Part shown: in pieces, positions 11,321 through 24,460 of the stretch
Layout: every line of letters begins with the position of its first letter
Position numbering within the stretch: the stretch's first letter is position 1
DNA from: Marchantia polymorpha subsp. ruderalis
Taxonomy: Eukaryota > Streptophyta > Marchantiopsida > Marchantiales > Marchantiaceae
Assembly: GCA_037833965.1 (NCBI GenBank)
Contig: AP031351.1
Location: 17,558,501 to 17,622,500, forward strand
DNA: 64,000 nucleotides
Direction of reading: 5' to 3'
Made by a program: the position numbers and the translations under genes
The notes under the pieces: generated by a model
What the model was told of the DNA's origin: nothing
The model's database searches: none
The model's input: the letters and a program-made list of their open reading frames with translations, nothing else

Positions 11321-14300
11321 GGCTGGCTCCTTTCTCCTCTGAGTTCGGCAGTAAAACTTACAGTTTCATGTCCTACACCAATTCGACCACACGGAACGAA
11401 CAACAGAAATCCGATGTTAAGTGAAGAAGGCATTGCCGTATACGCTGAAATTTCTAGAAACAGAGGATGCAGAAAATCGAAAAAGAGCGCCATCATCCTA
11501 CCACCAGTAAGACTGTGTGTGAGCTCCTGTTAGGCGTATGCACGTACCATTCTCGTCTTCTCCTGAAGCTGGAAAACTCGATCGATCCACTCCACATGTG
11601 AGAGACAGAGAGAGGTTCCCAAGGAGCGAGACTCAGAATGGAGAGCCTGTGCTAAACTTGCGAATTCGTTTGGACTCGCGTTGATCCGTCCCGTGCCCAC
11701 GCACTAACCCTACCACTCATACACGTCCGGCTCCAGAACGCATAATTGGACGCATTCTTGGAATTTGCTCTGCCGGAGACGTCACTTCAGCATGCGTTCC
11801 ACCTCCAAGTTCTATCCTAACTTAAAACACAGATCTCTAATTTCAGTTAATTTAAGAATGAATTCCCTTAGTACATTGACTGTATGGACAGCAAGTTCAT
11901 ATCGGTTGATTTGTGTTCACAATATTCTGTTTAGCAACTGACAAATTTAAAGAAACAGATTATTATTATTATATGTCCAATTCGACGTATTTATCATCTG
12001 ACTCGTCAGTACTTCATTCATCATATCTCAATCCAATGTGAAAGATCGAACATTTGAGAATATAAAAACTATAGAAAGATTTACATCACGTTTGAATCTC
12101 CAGTGAGGCCCAGGCAAACAATCATCTGTATCAACATACTTGCATCTTCAGATGCAAGTATGCATGTACACAGTCCCCTAGGACATTAACCCGAAGATAA
12201 TATAATGGTAATAGAACAAACCGGGGACCCAAAGTTTGAAAGATATAATACAAACGAAAATCACAAGTGTAAAGATCCAAAGCAAATCCATAGCTAATGC
12301 CAAGAGCATTAAAACGGTAACTAATAATGTCTTATAATAACATAAATCAAAAATAAATAACTGTAATAAAAAATATTTATATATATATCAACCTTAATGT
12401 CTTCATATCTAAAAAAATGACAAATACATAATCTTTATTCTCAATGTACACATCTTCACATAAAATGATGCACCCAAGAGGTCGTTGCCACTTGTCAATC
12501 ACAAGCAGATTACTGACGATGTGATATCCAAAATTTCGCCTTCACCATATTGTTATGTACTAACCTGGAAGTATTTTCTCCAAGGGACATCGGATGTTCA
12601 ACGCGCAATTTTATCCGAAATAGGGAACGCAAAACTAATTCCTTGAAATCAGAATTCAAGTGTTGTAAACACTAAAACCTAAATGGTTGTAAGACATGAG
12701 AATATGGACATATATATAAAATTTTGGACATTTATTACTTTTATAAAGTATCACGTACTAGCTTCTATCACACAAGTTTTTATGAGGGTTGTCATCTTCG
12801 AAAGAACTATACGCACGGAATATACGGAGATGCAACACAATCATTACATCGAAGGGCAAAAGTGTGAAATGTACATTGAGGCAATCACTGTGCTGATAAA
12901 TTTACAATACATGTAAGACAATACACCCTACCATGTGCAAATAGTTGGCAGAGATGCTGTATGTACGAATTATTCATAAAACCGAAAACAAAAGCTCGAG
13001 GAGTTTATTAAACCAAGAAAACTACTGCCATATTGACATCCGAATTACCAGAAACCACACGCTACTTCGTGATAATGAATTGTAAGATATAACGCTGAGT
13101 TTTTTTGCTCCATTTCATTTTTTGATACACACTCTTTGTATATTGGAAAATGACAGAAGTCCTTCTATCGGCTGTGATGAAGTATTGAATAGGCAACGAA
13201 CTTACATTTTTGTCTACAAAATAATTATATATCTGTAAAAATTAGATAAAGAAGACACTATTACATGAAATGCTTCACAAATTGTTGCAAAGGGAACCAT
13301 GCAAGAACCCAGCTCCACATTATATTTGATGACCTACACTATGATGCTTTTGTGGTAGCACAAATGTTCGTAGGTCGAGTTAATGATTTAAATAAACTTT
13401 ATTTTATTCTTTCTCATAATTAAATTTTCAAGTACACACTTGAACTAACTTGCTGAGTGGTTCCATGTGACTTTGCTGAATGTTGGAATACAAGTCAATA
13501 CACATTTTTTATCTTTTTTCACGACAACTTGCAAACTTGTGTAAACTTGCAATGAATTCAAATATTCATATTTTTCTTGAACAACAAAATCTTTCTCCAT
13601 GTTAGCTCCAGCATCATCACACGATTGAAAGTATGTGACGTTCCGCAAAATCGTATATTTCCATACATATATATTACAAATTCATAGAATAATTTTAGAT
13701 CTTGAATCTTGTACATTGCAACTGTTTGATACAATGTTAGGTCATTTTTATGGAGTTCATGGCTTTCATTTCATAATGCAAATCACAGAATTGTGTAAGT
13801 TTAATCTGCGTCTTTTTTATTCCTAATTACTCTAAGCCTAGTTGAACTTGGCTTCTAGTGAGGATTTGAATTAGTTCAAATTACTTAGGGTTCAATTTGG
13901 GTTAGGATTCAGTTCGGGCTAGTAGTTTGAGTATTTATACGAATAAATACCCAAACCCGAATATTTATTTCTATAAATGAGCACTTTTTAGTTCAACTTC
14001 ACATTTATACTAGAGAGAGAGGTGATTGAGAGCTTGACTATGGAGCCATGATTTAATATTTTTGCTTTTATGAAGCTTCTATTTTGACCGTGGACTTAGT
14101 TCATATATAGTTGAATCACACACATCTTTCACTTTCAATTTACGATTGCTTGCATGATGTTGCGTAACCTGTCATCGTCATCTTGTGAAATTCCAAGGCT
14201 CAGCGATACATAGAGTACGTTTGGTGTATCCAAAGTTAGAGCAGTACTCCTAAAATCTGACATTATATTTCTTGACACCGGAATTGCTAAAATTAATCTG

Positions 14301-15330
14301 GCCAATTTGCCAGAGTTAATTTGACCAAAATTCCATACATTATATGGGGTTTCGGCAAGATTGACTAGGGAACTCAAGGGGAAGACTGAGTTAGGATAGG
14401 ATTGCTTGATCTGGAACAGTATGTGAGTTTTTTTTGCTTGTGAACCTCAATGTGCTTCTAAGTTGACAAGAAATTGAGAATAGATGTCCAAATTTTCTAT
14501 AGTAGATTCTCAGCAATAGAAAGCAAGTTGCGCACGAAAGAAATAGGAAAAGAAAAAAAATATCGGCAATGACAAGCGAGTTGCGCACGAAAAAACTCGA
14601 AGAAGTAAAAAAAATACAGTTTGGGTGTATTCAATTTTTCTTCTTCTCATTTTCTTAGTTTTATTTCATTAGCATGTTTGTTTTGATCATTGCGAGTGTT
14701 TTTTTCTTGAATATAAGTAACCAAGTACATTTCATATAATTTTTTCATTCTCAACATTTCTATACCATGTTTTTTTTTTGGCTAGATTATAAACCCCGAG
14801 TTAATTAATTTATTTTTTTAATTTATTCAATGTTTCCAAATAGTATGTAGGGTGAAAATCTCGCACTAGAATTACGAGATTTTACTCGGCAGGTATTATG
14901 CATAAGAAACAATTCAAAAAGAAAAATAGTGAAATAACACCCTTTATGCCAAAAATGCCAGATTTAAGTATTAAAATTCCCAGAATTACTTTAATTCCTG
15001 CAAACCTGGCATTTGCCAGAATTTAGGAGTCCTGGGTTTGAGTGGCAGGCTAATGCCTTCTCATGGACCGACAGCTGCCAGTTTGGGGACTAGAGCAGTT
15101 TTATGTTTGTTTTTATAAATACACCATTGACCTCCAATTAGCTAGATTTAACTCTTTTGTTGAAGGAGGAGAGTCCCAAGAAATCGGCAGGAGAAGGAAG
15201 AAGTAGGGCCATCGAATTGCTCGAGCTGGCTCCACCCTCGTACTCTTCTCTATAGTATGTCTTTTGGAGCAGGCAGCTTGTGAATCAATCAATTTGCTGT
15301 AAGGAAGTCCAGCTGAGAATCGTTTTCGCC
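11321..15330. other. Intergenic region between divergent EMC1 and NDUFA12
   Basis: The two genes start about 4 kb apart and point away from each other, so both promoters lie here. 11321-11820 is mixed-composition sequence expected to hold the EMC1 5' UTR and promoter; 11820-14950 is A+T-rich without a supportable gene. The last 400 bases before 15331 regain G+C and probably hold the NDUFA12 promoter and 5' UTR. No TATA box can be chosen with confidence. Confidence 0.5.
12135..12162. other. Perfect 13-bp inverted repeat, 2-base loop
   Basis: Arms CATACTTGCATCT (12135-12147) and AGATGCAAGTATG (12150-12162) separated by TC form an almost closed cruciform-capable palindrome in the EMC1/NDUFA12 intergenic region. 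No associated gene or element was recognised. Confidence 0.85.
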
Positions 15331-18065
15331 ATGGCTTTCGCACTCGTTCGATCGGCGCTCGGTGCGATCAAGGAGAAAGGATTGAAGGGCGCTTTTCGTG
15401 CAGCGAAAGAGGAGGGCTATTTGTATGTTGTCTGGGTTTCTCTTTCTGTGCCTGTTATGTCCAATTGTATGTCCAGTTTGATCCGGTTTCGAAATTTCGA
15501 TCTCGAGCAAAATCTAGAGCTGCAACAGCCTCTATGTTATCAATTTTCTTACGGAAGCAATATCCTTAGTCTTATCTTTACATGTAATGCGACGCTTTTG
15601 AGATCTACAGATTAGGGTTGGTTGTCAATAGCGTTTGAAAGTTTAGCTACAATGTTAATTTTTTTCCAGTTAAGTCAATGCGGGCACGATTGACTCTGAT
15701 TGTGGCGTTGCTCTCTAACTTGCAGTGCTGCCCTGCTCGATGGAAACCTCGCGTAAGTATATTACCATCAGCCCGGGATTGGATGGGATTACCAAGTAGA
15801 CTTTTATATGAACTTGATGAAAAAATCGCTTGTGATTCTCTCAGTATTTGGAGAACTCTTAACATTCACGAAAGTCCGCAGCAATCATCTTTATCTTGGG
15901 TCTAGCCAGTGCAAGGAAGTGGTGATTGTACATCATCACGAGATCATTCGTTATCTCTGCTCCGAAGCTTATAGTGGAGCTGTGCATACCTTTACAGTAA
16001 CTCGAAGTTCCGAATTGATGGCGTCAAGTTGGTAGGTGTCGATAAAGCTGGAAATCGCTACTACGAGAAAATGTCCCATGTGCAGCATGGTGAGATCTTC
16101 TCTCTTGTGTATACGTTTTCGTAGATGGATAATTGCATAGGTATGTGAATGCAAGAATAAAATTGCTGTTATTTTTTTTATTTTTTTTCTTCCGTCAACG
16201 TCATTAAGGTATGACCCCTGCTTAGAGTGGCTTTCTCATTTATATGCTCCTCGAAGCTTGCGTAGTTTATTTATGATCACTTTCATCAGGTCTGCCTCCT
16301 CCTTTGTGAAAGTGACTTGCATTACTTGCATTACTCAGATACCTTGAGTTTGTCCTAAACTTGGATGGAAACTGAAGATAGTCTGGGGAAAAGATGCTAA
16401 GAATGAGCAAAAACAGATCAGGGGATCACCCAGAACCTACGGTGTCGGATATTGCCGGGGAAACAAACATTCAGATGTCGTGTATACCACTCTTGAGAAT
16501 AAAGAAACAGAGAGGAAATGCCAGTACGATCCACCGAGCCAGGTTGGAAGTCGTAAAACGGAAATCTTTGTGTACCATGATGTCGGCACGCACAGCTCGG
16601 TTTTAGGAACAATATCAATTTGGGAGTGAACTCTTCTGAACTGCTGAAGGGTATTTTCATTTCTGAGTGGTGAAGAGAGCTACTTCAAATGTCACAACAC
16701 CGGTATCTTGTAGATGCTGTATGTAATCGGGCAATAAGCCAAGAGAGAACTTTGGATGAGTTCGGTGCATGGCATCTCGTGGGCAACAAATCGTCCTTGG
16801 GATTAGGTTCATGGGAGATGAAAACTGCACTTTGGAAATTTCTAATGGCAGAAGCAATTTTTGGTCTTTGAGAGATCTGGATAGGGGAGCAGCAAAGCCT
16901 CATATCAGACCTCTCCTTAGCTAAGCTGAACCTAAAACCCGTCCTCTTCTAGCACTATCTACAGAGTGTTCCTTTACTGGGCACTATCTACAAAAGCGAA
17001 GTGCCGAGTGGGGGTCATCTCTTTTCATCACTAGGATAACAAGACGGTCATCCATTACGCAACTTGCACGTGGTATTGCAAGGAAGACGAATCTCTTGTT
17101 TAGTATGTGGATGGAATGCAGCTCTTTTTCTAGCATGAGAGCGAATTTTCTTCCTAACTTCCCTGTGCTGGTGTAGTCTAACCCTTCATGGAAGTCATTA
17201 GCCTTGTTCGAAAGCCCAAAGCAGCCGCCTATTTGAGTGATATTCACTGGTACTTTTATCATCGCTAGGTAGATAAACTCGCTAAGCTTTTCCGGGTTGA
17301 AAATTGGGAAATCCGAATTAGTCTCATCTATCGGGAAAAATCCTCACTGAAAGAGAGGCCCTCTCACAATATGCTCCTCTCCCTTCGTCTCCCTCCCTCT
17401 CGTTTTTTACTAGCACCTTGTACAACGTATTCTCTTGATAATTGCATCTCGCAGGCAGGGATCGTGGTCTACTGTCTTCAGGCTGTGAATACACTAATGA
17501 GTACTGTTTGTGGACACAGGTAGGCACAGATGGGTGGTCTACGCAGACAAGGTATACAATGCTTCGGCAATACCTCCTGAATGGCACGGATGGTTACACC
17601 ACATCACAGATCACACCCCCGAGCAGGTGCGTGTACTTTCTCCCTGAAGTTCGAATGGTGCATTTTGTTGCCTCAGGACGTCAGTATCTCATATCCCTAT
17701 CGCTCGCTACATCTGTTGCTTTCGTAAACAGTACTTCTCTAGCTTGCTAGACACAATTGAAGTCCGACAGAGCCTAAATTCTCGCTTCAGAAAATGTTGA
17801 TAGACCCACACTGGACCTGATTCAACGCTTCATGCTTTTGATCTTGAAATGTGTTCTATGAGCACGTTGGACGAAGTTGAAGGATTTTTCTAATGTTTCT
17901 GCAAATGAACAGCTGGAAGGTCTGAGACCCAGCAGGTATGGGGTTGAGCATATGAAGAACAGAACAGGCGAAGGAGAGCAGTATATCTATCACGCCAAAG
18001 GTCATGCCCTGAATCCAAACAAACGGGATTGGAAGCGGTACGAAGAGTGGAGACCCGTTGAGTAG
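15331..18065 (+). CDS. NDUFA12: Complex I accessory subunit NDUFA12/B17.2 (5 exons, 156 aa)
   Basis: A peripheral accessory subunit of mitochondrial NADH:ubiquinone oxidoreductase, on the matrix side near the N/Q-module junction. Exons: 15331-15422, 15726-15752 (only 27 bp), 15998-16089, 17520-17626, 17913-18065; total 471 bases with stop, all introns GT-AG and all phases closing. The product starts MAFALVRSALGAIKEKGLKG, continues ...EEGYFAALLDGNLA, KLVGVDKAGNRYYEKM, RHRWVVYADKVYNASAIPPE, WHGWLHHITDHTPEQ and ends YIYHAKGHALNPNKRDW...WRPVE. These are the family hallmarks (LVG-D-GN-YYE, RHRWV-Y, P-EWHGWLHH-TD), and the length fits plant homologues. Intron 3 is 1.4 kb and holds no recognisable gene. 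No classic cleavable presequence is visible, as is usual for this subunit. Confidence 0.96.
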
Positions 18066-20100
18066 GCTGGGGATTAGATTTTAAATTGTTTTTCTTTTTG
18101 TTTCTTTTTATTTCGTGCTTCCCTGTCTCAATCGACTATCACCTTGAAGTGTACGACGTCCAAGACAACAGGAAGGAGTTTCTGACTAGCAGATGTTCTT
18201 AACATGGATGGAACACGCACAATGTTTTGAGGCCTAAGCTTGGCCTCTTTGGTGAAAAGTGAGGAGCCAATGAATCTATGGAACTGAAGGTTACCGTTTG
18301 CATAGCTGTCCTTGCTTTCACGTCAAGGCATAATTCAGCGTATGAAGGCATTTGTGACCACGGTACTAGACCAGTCGAGGACAAATCATATTTGAGCGAC
18401 AAGTGTTAGAAATAACCAACGAAGTTTCGTTGTTTGGCCGTCAGATCGAAAACTGTTCATAATAAAAGCTTCGCTTGGCAGTCAACGCGAAAATGTCATG
18501 ACTTAGTCAGCTGTGGAGTTTATCACGTGGACTTGTGCCGATTAATCAAAAAAGGGTATTTGATGCTGTATGTATATTGTCTGTATACGCATTGGGTATA
18601 GACTGTAGTAGCTTGTAAAGCTAGCCAACGTACACTGTGGCGTGAGTTTTTGTTGTCCAGGAAATCTTTACGGGATCTGAATGTTTCAAAGGAGTGGCCG
18701 ACTTTGAACTGAAGGGTAGGACTCAAAAGGAAATTTCCTTCACACAAACCATCTGAAGGCCTCATATTTTAGTAGTTGGTAACGAGCCAGAATTTCATCA
18801 CTACGCAAAAGGGGTGGGACGAAGAAAAAGAAAAACAATTACATGACGATTTATCAAGGGATGAATTCCTAAAACTGTTAGCTTGATCTCTACCACTACG
18901 GTGATTTCAAAAATCATTTGTAATTTCTCGATGAGATGTAATAGTTTTGTGGCATAATATGACGAAGAGTGTACTCATACTTTCACCTAATTCCAAGGCA
19001 GAGAAATAAATGAAGAGCTGATCCATTTGTTTAAATTTGTTTGAACGTTTCGGTTACCTACTTTCTGAAATCTCCTCTCTAAATCTGAATACCTCACGTA
19101 CTCCCGAACCAAGTTTATAATTGTTTGAACCTTGGTTCAAACATACACTTATGAAACCTAGTTCGTATGGAAGACATGTGGGATACCCACCACTCCTGCC
19201 ATAATAAACATATCTTCCTTGATATAATTGGTACCTAATCTATACATTTCCCATGGATATACAGATATAGATATGGAATTCATATGAAGAAGTGTTACAT
19301 CTAAGTTTCATCAATACCTAATCTCATTCTAGAACTGTAAATTGAGAATGAATTGTTGAGTGAAGATACACAAGCATGCACACTCTGCTAGTATTATGTT
19401 GTGATGTGAGTTTGTCAAAATATTCATGAAATAATAATTACATGTGTTATCTTCCAATTGTTGATATGATGACCATAGAATTGGGTAATATAAGTATATT
19501 GAGATCATACAGTTTGATCAATTGATTAGGTTTAAAATGTTATCTTTCTTATCCGAATGATATATAATACATGATAAAATTGGGTTGCTATGGAAAAAAT
19601 AAAATAAAATATTTTTTTAAAACTTTGAAAAAATAATTAAATGATAAAAAATAAATAGACTAGATTGATGTATATGAAAACTTTCATATATATATATATA
19701 TGATTATAATTTTATATCTAAATAGTAAATTTTCTTGAACATGATTAATAAAAAAATATTAAATGTAGCCTGTTAAATAAAAAAATCTCAAAACAATGTA
19801 TATTATAACCTTTTAGAAAAAGTAATTTAAAGACATGACATATTACATTTTGACTCAATTGATAATCATGAATCTAACATTGTTAAATGTAATAAATACT
19901 TGTTATTTTAAGTGATGAGTTTATAATATAATTGGATTTTGTAATAATTCCAATTATATACAAACCTAATCTTATCCTATGATTAAACAAAATGATATTC
20001 TTCAAGATCAATGAAATCGATGAATGAATGCATAAGATCAAAGTTGGTTAGTCATTCAAAAGTACTTGATCAAGCAAGATTTCTAGGAATTTTTCTACAT
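18066..20100. other. NDUFA12 3' flank then A+T-rich DNA
   Basis: The first few hundred bases are the likely 3' UTR, with a T-rich stretch soon after the stop. From about 18.8 kb the DNA becomes very A+T-rich, with a TA-dinucleotide run near 19690. No coding motif was found; the lower part may hold the unrecognised 3' end of the adjacent copia relic. Confidence 0.5.
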
Positions 20101-21405
20101 GTTTTTTTCAAGTACTAACAATCTGTAACACATTTTTGACTTTCACAATGAAAATTAATGACCTCATATTCCAATCCCAAGTCAATGATAAGTTTATGCA
20201 ACCAAATATATTTTTTGCTACTTCGGCTATAACTACATATTCAACTTTCATTATGGACTGAGCTACACGTTTGCAAAGTAGATCCTCAAATTATGCATCT
20301 ATCACCAAATATAGACAACTACAAAGTTGTAAATTTATTCTTGTTGAGATGTTGTACATAGTCAACATCAACCTAGCATAGCAAGGATTTGATATTGTCT
20401 AATAAATCATCAATTTTGATCTTTAGATATCTTAGATTTAACATGTCCATGTTTATCTTGCTCAAAGCTAAAGCAATATTGAATACTCTACATCTATCAA
20501 ATACATAAAATTGTTCACAACTTTGTCATTGAATATTGGAGACATGTTTCATTTCTCAATAACATTGATTGGATGACAATTTACGGAAAATGTAAAATGT
20601 TTTGCCAAAAAAATCCATACTTTTTTAGACTTTACTATGTTAAGCTTAACCAACATATTTTTAATATATTTGCTTTATTCAATTATAATATTTCTTACAA
20701 ATTAATATGCACATACATTTTTGGACTTATTCAAGTATTTTATTTTAGATGAAAATTTTAAATAATACTTATATATATCAATGTTTGAAATTTTGCCAAA
20801 ATGAACATATCATTCTTGTAAAATACTAGAATAATGAGCTTGAAGTATTTTTTTTCACTTCATTTATTTATACACATAGATCGTACATATTATGTGATAA
20901 TCTTTGTACTTTCATGAAATTATCAAGCTGCATCTTCTTGTCTAGAAGCTTGTTCCAATTACAACTTGTTGCAATTAATTTGAACAATATACAAAAAATT
21001 CTTTTGTACTTTGTTTTCAAAGTCAACAGATTTATCATGGGATGCAATAGCAAAGACTTAAAATTTGACGAAGTAAATGTTTTAAGGCTTTAGCATAGTA
21101 GCTCATGTTAAGAACATTGAACTCCAACACTGTAGATACTTGATAGTTTCAAATCTTTGACCTTAGCAACTTTGAAGATCCAATTCTTCACACCAATTCC
21201 GCTCTTGACAACTCAATCGAAGATTCTAAATCTTTAATCCAATCTTGCAAACAACGAATGTAAAAACAACACTAGAACTCAATTACATTCCTCATCGTTC
21301 GAATGCAGTACTTCACCTTCTTCTTCACTCCGTCACTTACTCAAGCCTATTTTCTCACTAGTCTACTTAATTTGCCAAAAACTTTGATGTTGCTTTGATA
21401 TCAAT
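20100..21405 (-). mobile_element. Degenerate Ty1/copia retrotransposon remnant
   Basis: Three minus-strand landmarks lie in the right order. At 21391-21405 the plus strand reads TGCTTTGATATCAAT, a mutated complement of the copia PBS (consensus TGGTATCAGAGC). At about 20868-20990 the minus strand encodes LDNFMKVQRLSHNMYDLCV, matching the copia RT segment that normally reads F-D-x-F-M...G-F...D-x-C-V-Y. At about 20130-20275 it encodes VAQSIMKVEYVVIAEVAKNI and then, one frame off, LGLEYEVINFHCESQ, matching copia RNase H (AQST-EAEY-A...LG...HCDSQ). The PBS-to-RT distance is only about 0.4 kb, so gag, protease and integrase have been deleted. Nothing is intact. Confidence 0.75.
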
Positions 21406-24022
21406 TGTTTTGTTGAATCAAGAGAAAAAACAAAAATAAAAAGCACACACATCGACACTAAATATGTAGGTTGCCAATACAAATTACGTTCATATATCAC
21501 AAAAAAATTTGATTGAAAAAATCTTAACATATCAATAAATTTTTTTGCAAGATTTTGTTTAAAATGATAATTTAAACTAGTTACTAAATAATTTTAAACT
21601 TATCTAGTTGTTAATATCTATGTTAATTATTAACAATTAAAAATATGATGATAAGATCATAATTGAGTAGTTTAAATTAAAATAGTAATATTTTGATATA
21701 AAAAATACATTGATTATCTTGAATTATTTAATAATTTCATTTTGGCTCTGATATATTTTTGAAATTATCTAATAATTTATGCTTGTTAAAATATTATTGG
21801 AAAATCACAAGTTATCTATCATGACCATACTTAGATTTGCCAAGGTATATAATGTGCCATGTGACCACATAACTAATTGGATGTGGTTCCATGCATATAA
21901 GGATTTGAGGGTGATATACTAAGAACAACTCGTGGTAGTATACATCCTCATGCATGTGAGGTGTACACCATTTGTTGTGGCTTGAAGAATAATTGATTCT
22001 TTGAGTTGAGTCTTCAGCGTTGGAAGATAGTCCGTTTGTGAGTAGCATCCGGGTATTGAGATTTCCATTAGCATCAGCTTGTATTTTTCTAATAGTGAAG
22101 TGAATTTGGTTCAACTCTTTGTGATATTCCAATTTGTGTTTTATGCCAGTATGCCGTTCACGGATTTTCACTCAAAGAACTCACGATGATATGGAAATTG
22201 AATCCACGATTGGTTTCATCGATTTCATTATCTGGCGTGAGTTTCATTCATCGGTTGATTCTGTGTTGTGCGTTGTTTTGAGGTTTTTCTCTTAAAAGGA
22301 AAGAGTTTCAAGAAAAAGTTTGACTTCTTCACTTAATTCGGAAAGAATATTCTATAAGATCGGTAGTTCAATTGTGGAATTACTGATTTGTTGGTGTTGA
22401 AATTGTGGTGACAAGGGTGAGAACATTTTGTGTTGTATTGCTAGCGTGCGCTGAGGTGTCGATTTAGTGATTGTAGTCCTGTGACTTTTCCGTCCTTGAG
22501 CGCTCGGTTTGGCTTGCAAGGTGAATTTGATTCTCCGTCATTTGGGTTGTGAGTAGTTGAGAATTGCTTGAGGCCTGATCAAATTCAAATCTTTAAAATC
22601 ATCCAGTCTAAAGATTCAGCTTTGTTGAAATATGTCAATATTTCAAGCTCTGTTATCAAGATATTCCTCAGTCTTGTCGGAGTGCTTGTTGTGTTGGTGT
22701 TTGCTTTCTAAGGTTGGATTTTTGAGTTGAGAGTGGAAGAATGAAGATTGAATCTAATCTGTGTAGGATCAAAAACAAATATTGATGGTTGAAGATCTAA
22801 GTTGAAATTCAGTATTCCGGATTTGATCTATAGCTTTAAGTCGGTCTACTATGAAGACAAAATACTTATGGTAAGAGGGCTCTGATGATCAATATGTTCG
22901 CTGGATTCGGAGTTAGTGCGGGTGATGTTGATGACATCGCTCCCATTAATGCAATCGATGGCATTCTTTTTGGTATAGTAGTTTTCTTGGAGAAATCAAA
23001 GTTGGAATTTACCGAAAGCACTTATAGTTTTTGGATAGTAATGAACAACTCAAATTTCAATTATTGTGGTGTTATCATCATACCTTCATTCACACTGTTA
23101 GAATCTATTGAGCCTTTTAGCATTGGGGTAGCTTTCAGTATGTTGGCTATGGTGTTCCGCTAGCATTAGCCTTCATTTTCCAAGTTATGGAGTGGGCTTG
23201 GCTTGACTTAATGTGAGATTTATGTTGTAAACAAATAGGATGTGCACAATCGTTTTCACTCGAACAATTTCAATTTTGTGTATGTATGTATGCTCTTGTC
23301 TATGATTTGTGTGTATGTATGTATGATATGTACGTATGTTGTATGACAATGTATATTTGCACTACATATTAGTCCATAAATTCACATCATTATTTGCCAA
23401 ATCACAACTACACAAGTAGTTGCATAAATGATAATAGGAAAATTCGATTTTTTAAATAAAATTTAAAAAGTTTTTAAATGCAAAAATCTATTTTACAGTA
23501 CTATAACATAATGCTTTAAGACATAAATTGCTAAATAAATTTTCGAAAAAAACATTTCTTCAATCAAAAAACATAATATTTCTCTTTTTACTTTTTTAAA
23601 GTTTTAATATTGCTATATAAAGATCTTTTCACTTTATTATAAATGTTAAGTTCTAAAATATCCAAATAATTTTCAACAGGAAATAAAACATAAAGAATTT
23701 TGGAGTCTATATTATTTTATGATAATTTTATGCTAAAATAATACATATTTCAATAGATGTAAATATGAATTAGAAAGTCCAAGTAAAATTAAAATTTGCA
23801 CTAATCTTAATTATTAATCTTCTTCATTCAAGATTATCATAACAAACCATGTACATAACAAAACTATAAACATATTAATTAATTGAAAATAAAATAATAT
23901 CATTCAAGATTATTTGAATTAAAATGTATTAATCTATAATATGTCAATATGGTGTTATTTTTTCTGATAGATAAATGTTAACATTGTTTGTTGATAATGT
24001 CATGTTAACAATACATAAGCTT
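21406..24022. other. A+T-rich repeat DNA, possible LTR of the copia relic, no gene seen
   Basis: DNA just right of the PBS-like site should hold the 5' LTR of the minus-strand copia relic, but its outer boundary could not be fixed. 21.8-23.2 kb has somewhat higher G+C and one 92-codon plus-strand frame (from a codon for M at about 22885 to TAG at 23161) with no recognised motif. 23.3-24.0 kb is extremely A+T-rich. Confidence 0.45.
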
Positions 24023-24300
24023 TGTTGAGGTTAACTCTGATTAAGGAGTTAATCTCAGTTAAAAGTTAACTGAGGTTAGTTAACCAAGGTTAACGGCACA
24101 TGTAGCTATTTATAGCTTAGAGTGATTGACTATCTTGGGTATATATACCCTGAGAGTGATACGAGGAACTCACTTGAAGCAGTAAACTTTCTCAAGCGTA
24201 TTCCTCTGTGGACGTAGCCCCTGAGGGTGAACTACGTTATACTTGTGTCTCTGTGTTCATTATGTTGTTGGTTTGCTAGTCTGAGAGATTTAGAATAACA
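24023..24300 (+). repeat. 5' LTR of the copia element (278 bp)
   Basis: Begins TGTTGAGGTT and ends TTTAGAATAACA. The first part is dense in GTTAAC and related palindromes; a perfect palindrome GGGTATATATACCC at 24137-24150 is the likely TATA promoter. It carries an extra 10 bases (AAGGTTAACG) that the 3' LTR lacks. Confidence 0.95.
24137..24150 (+). promoter_or_regulatory. Probable LTR TATA promoter
   Basis: The palindrome GGGTATATATACCC holds a TATATATA core and is kept, with small changes, in all four LTR copies in the window (near positions 170, 24140, 30670 and 51625). Position within the LTR fits a U3 promoter. Activity is inferred, not shown. Confidence 0.6.
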
Positions 24301-24302
24301 AT

Positions 24303-24315
24303 TGGTATCAGAGCC
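24303..24315 (+). other. Primer binding site for initiator Met tRNA
   Basis: TGGTATCAGAGCC begins two bases after the 5' LTR. It is the standard plant copia minus-strand primer site, complementary to the 3' end of initiator methionine tRNA. Confidence 0.93.
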
Positions 24316-24460
24316 AGTTCCGGTTCGGACTCTGTGTCATAAGAAGTTTTATGAGACCAAATGTAGTGATAGTTTTTTACAGCGGTTCAATGTCTTTGGA
24401 GTTGTGAGTTTTTTCTTTCGGTTTTTCCAATTTTTTTGTGTTTGGCACTTATAGAGTTCT

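Noticed and set aside
22874-22893. GGGCTCTGATGATCAAT, resembling the complement of a copia PBS
   Set aside because: The match is limited to the first nine bases and no LTR end or domain follows; the better PBS-like site for the minus-strand relic is at 21391-21405.
22885-23163. 92-codon plus-strand frame with hydrophobic content
   Set aside because: No homology recognised and it sits in repeat-like A+T-rich DNA; kept only as a note in the intergenic entry.
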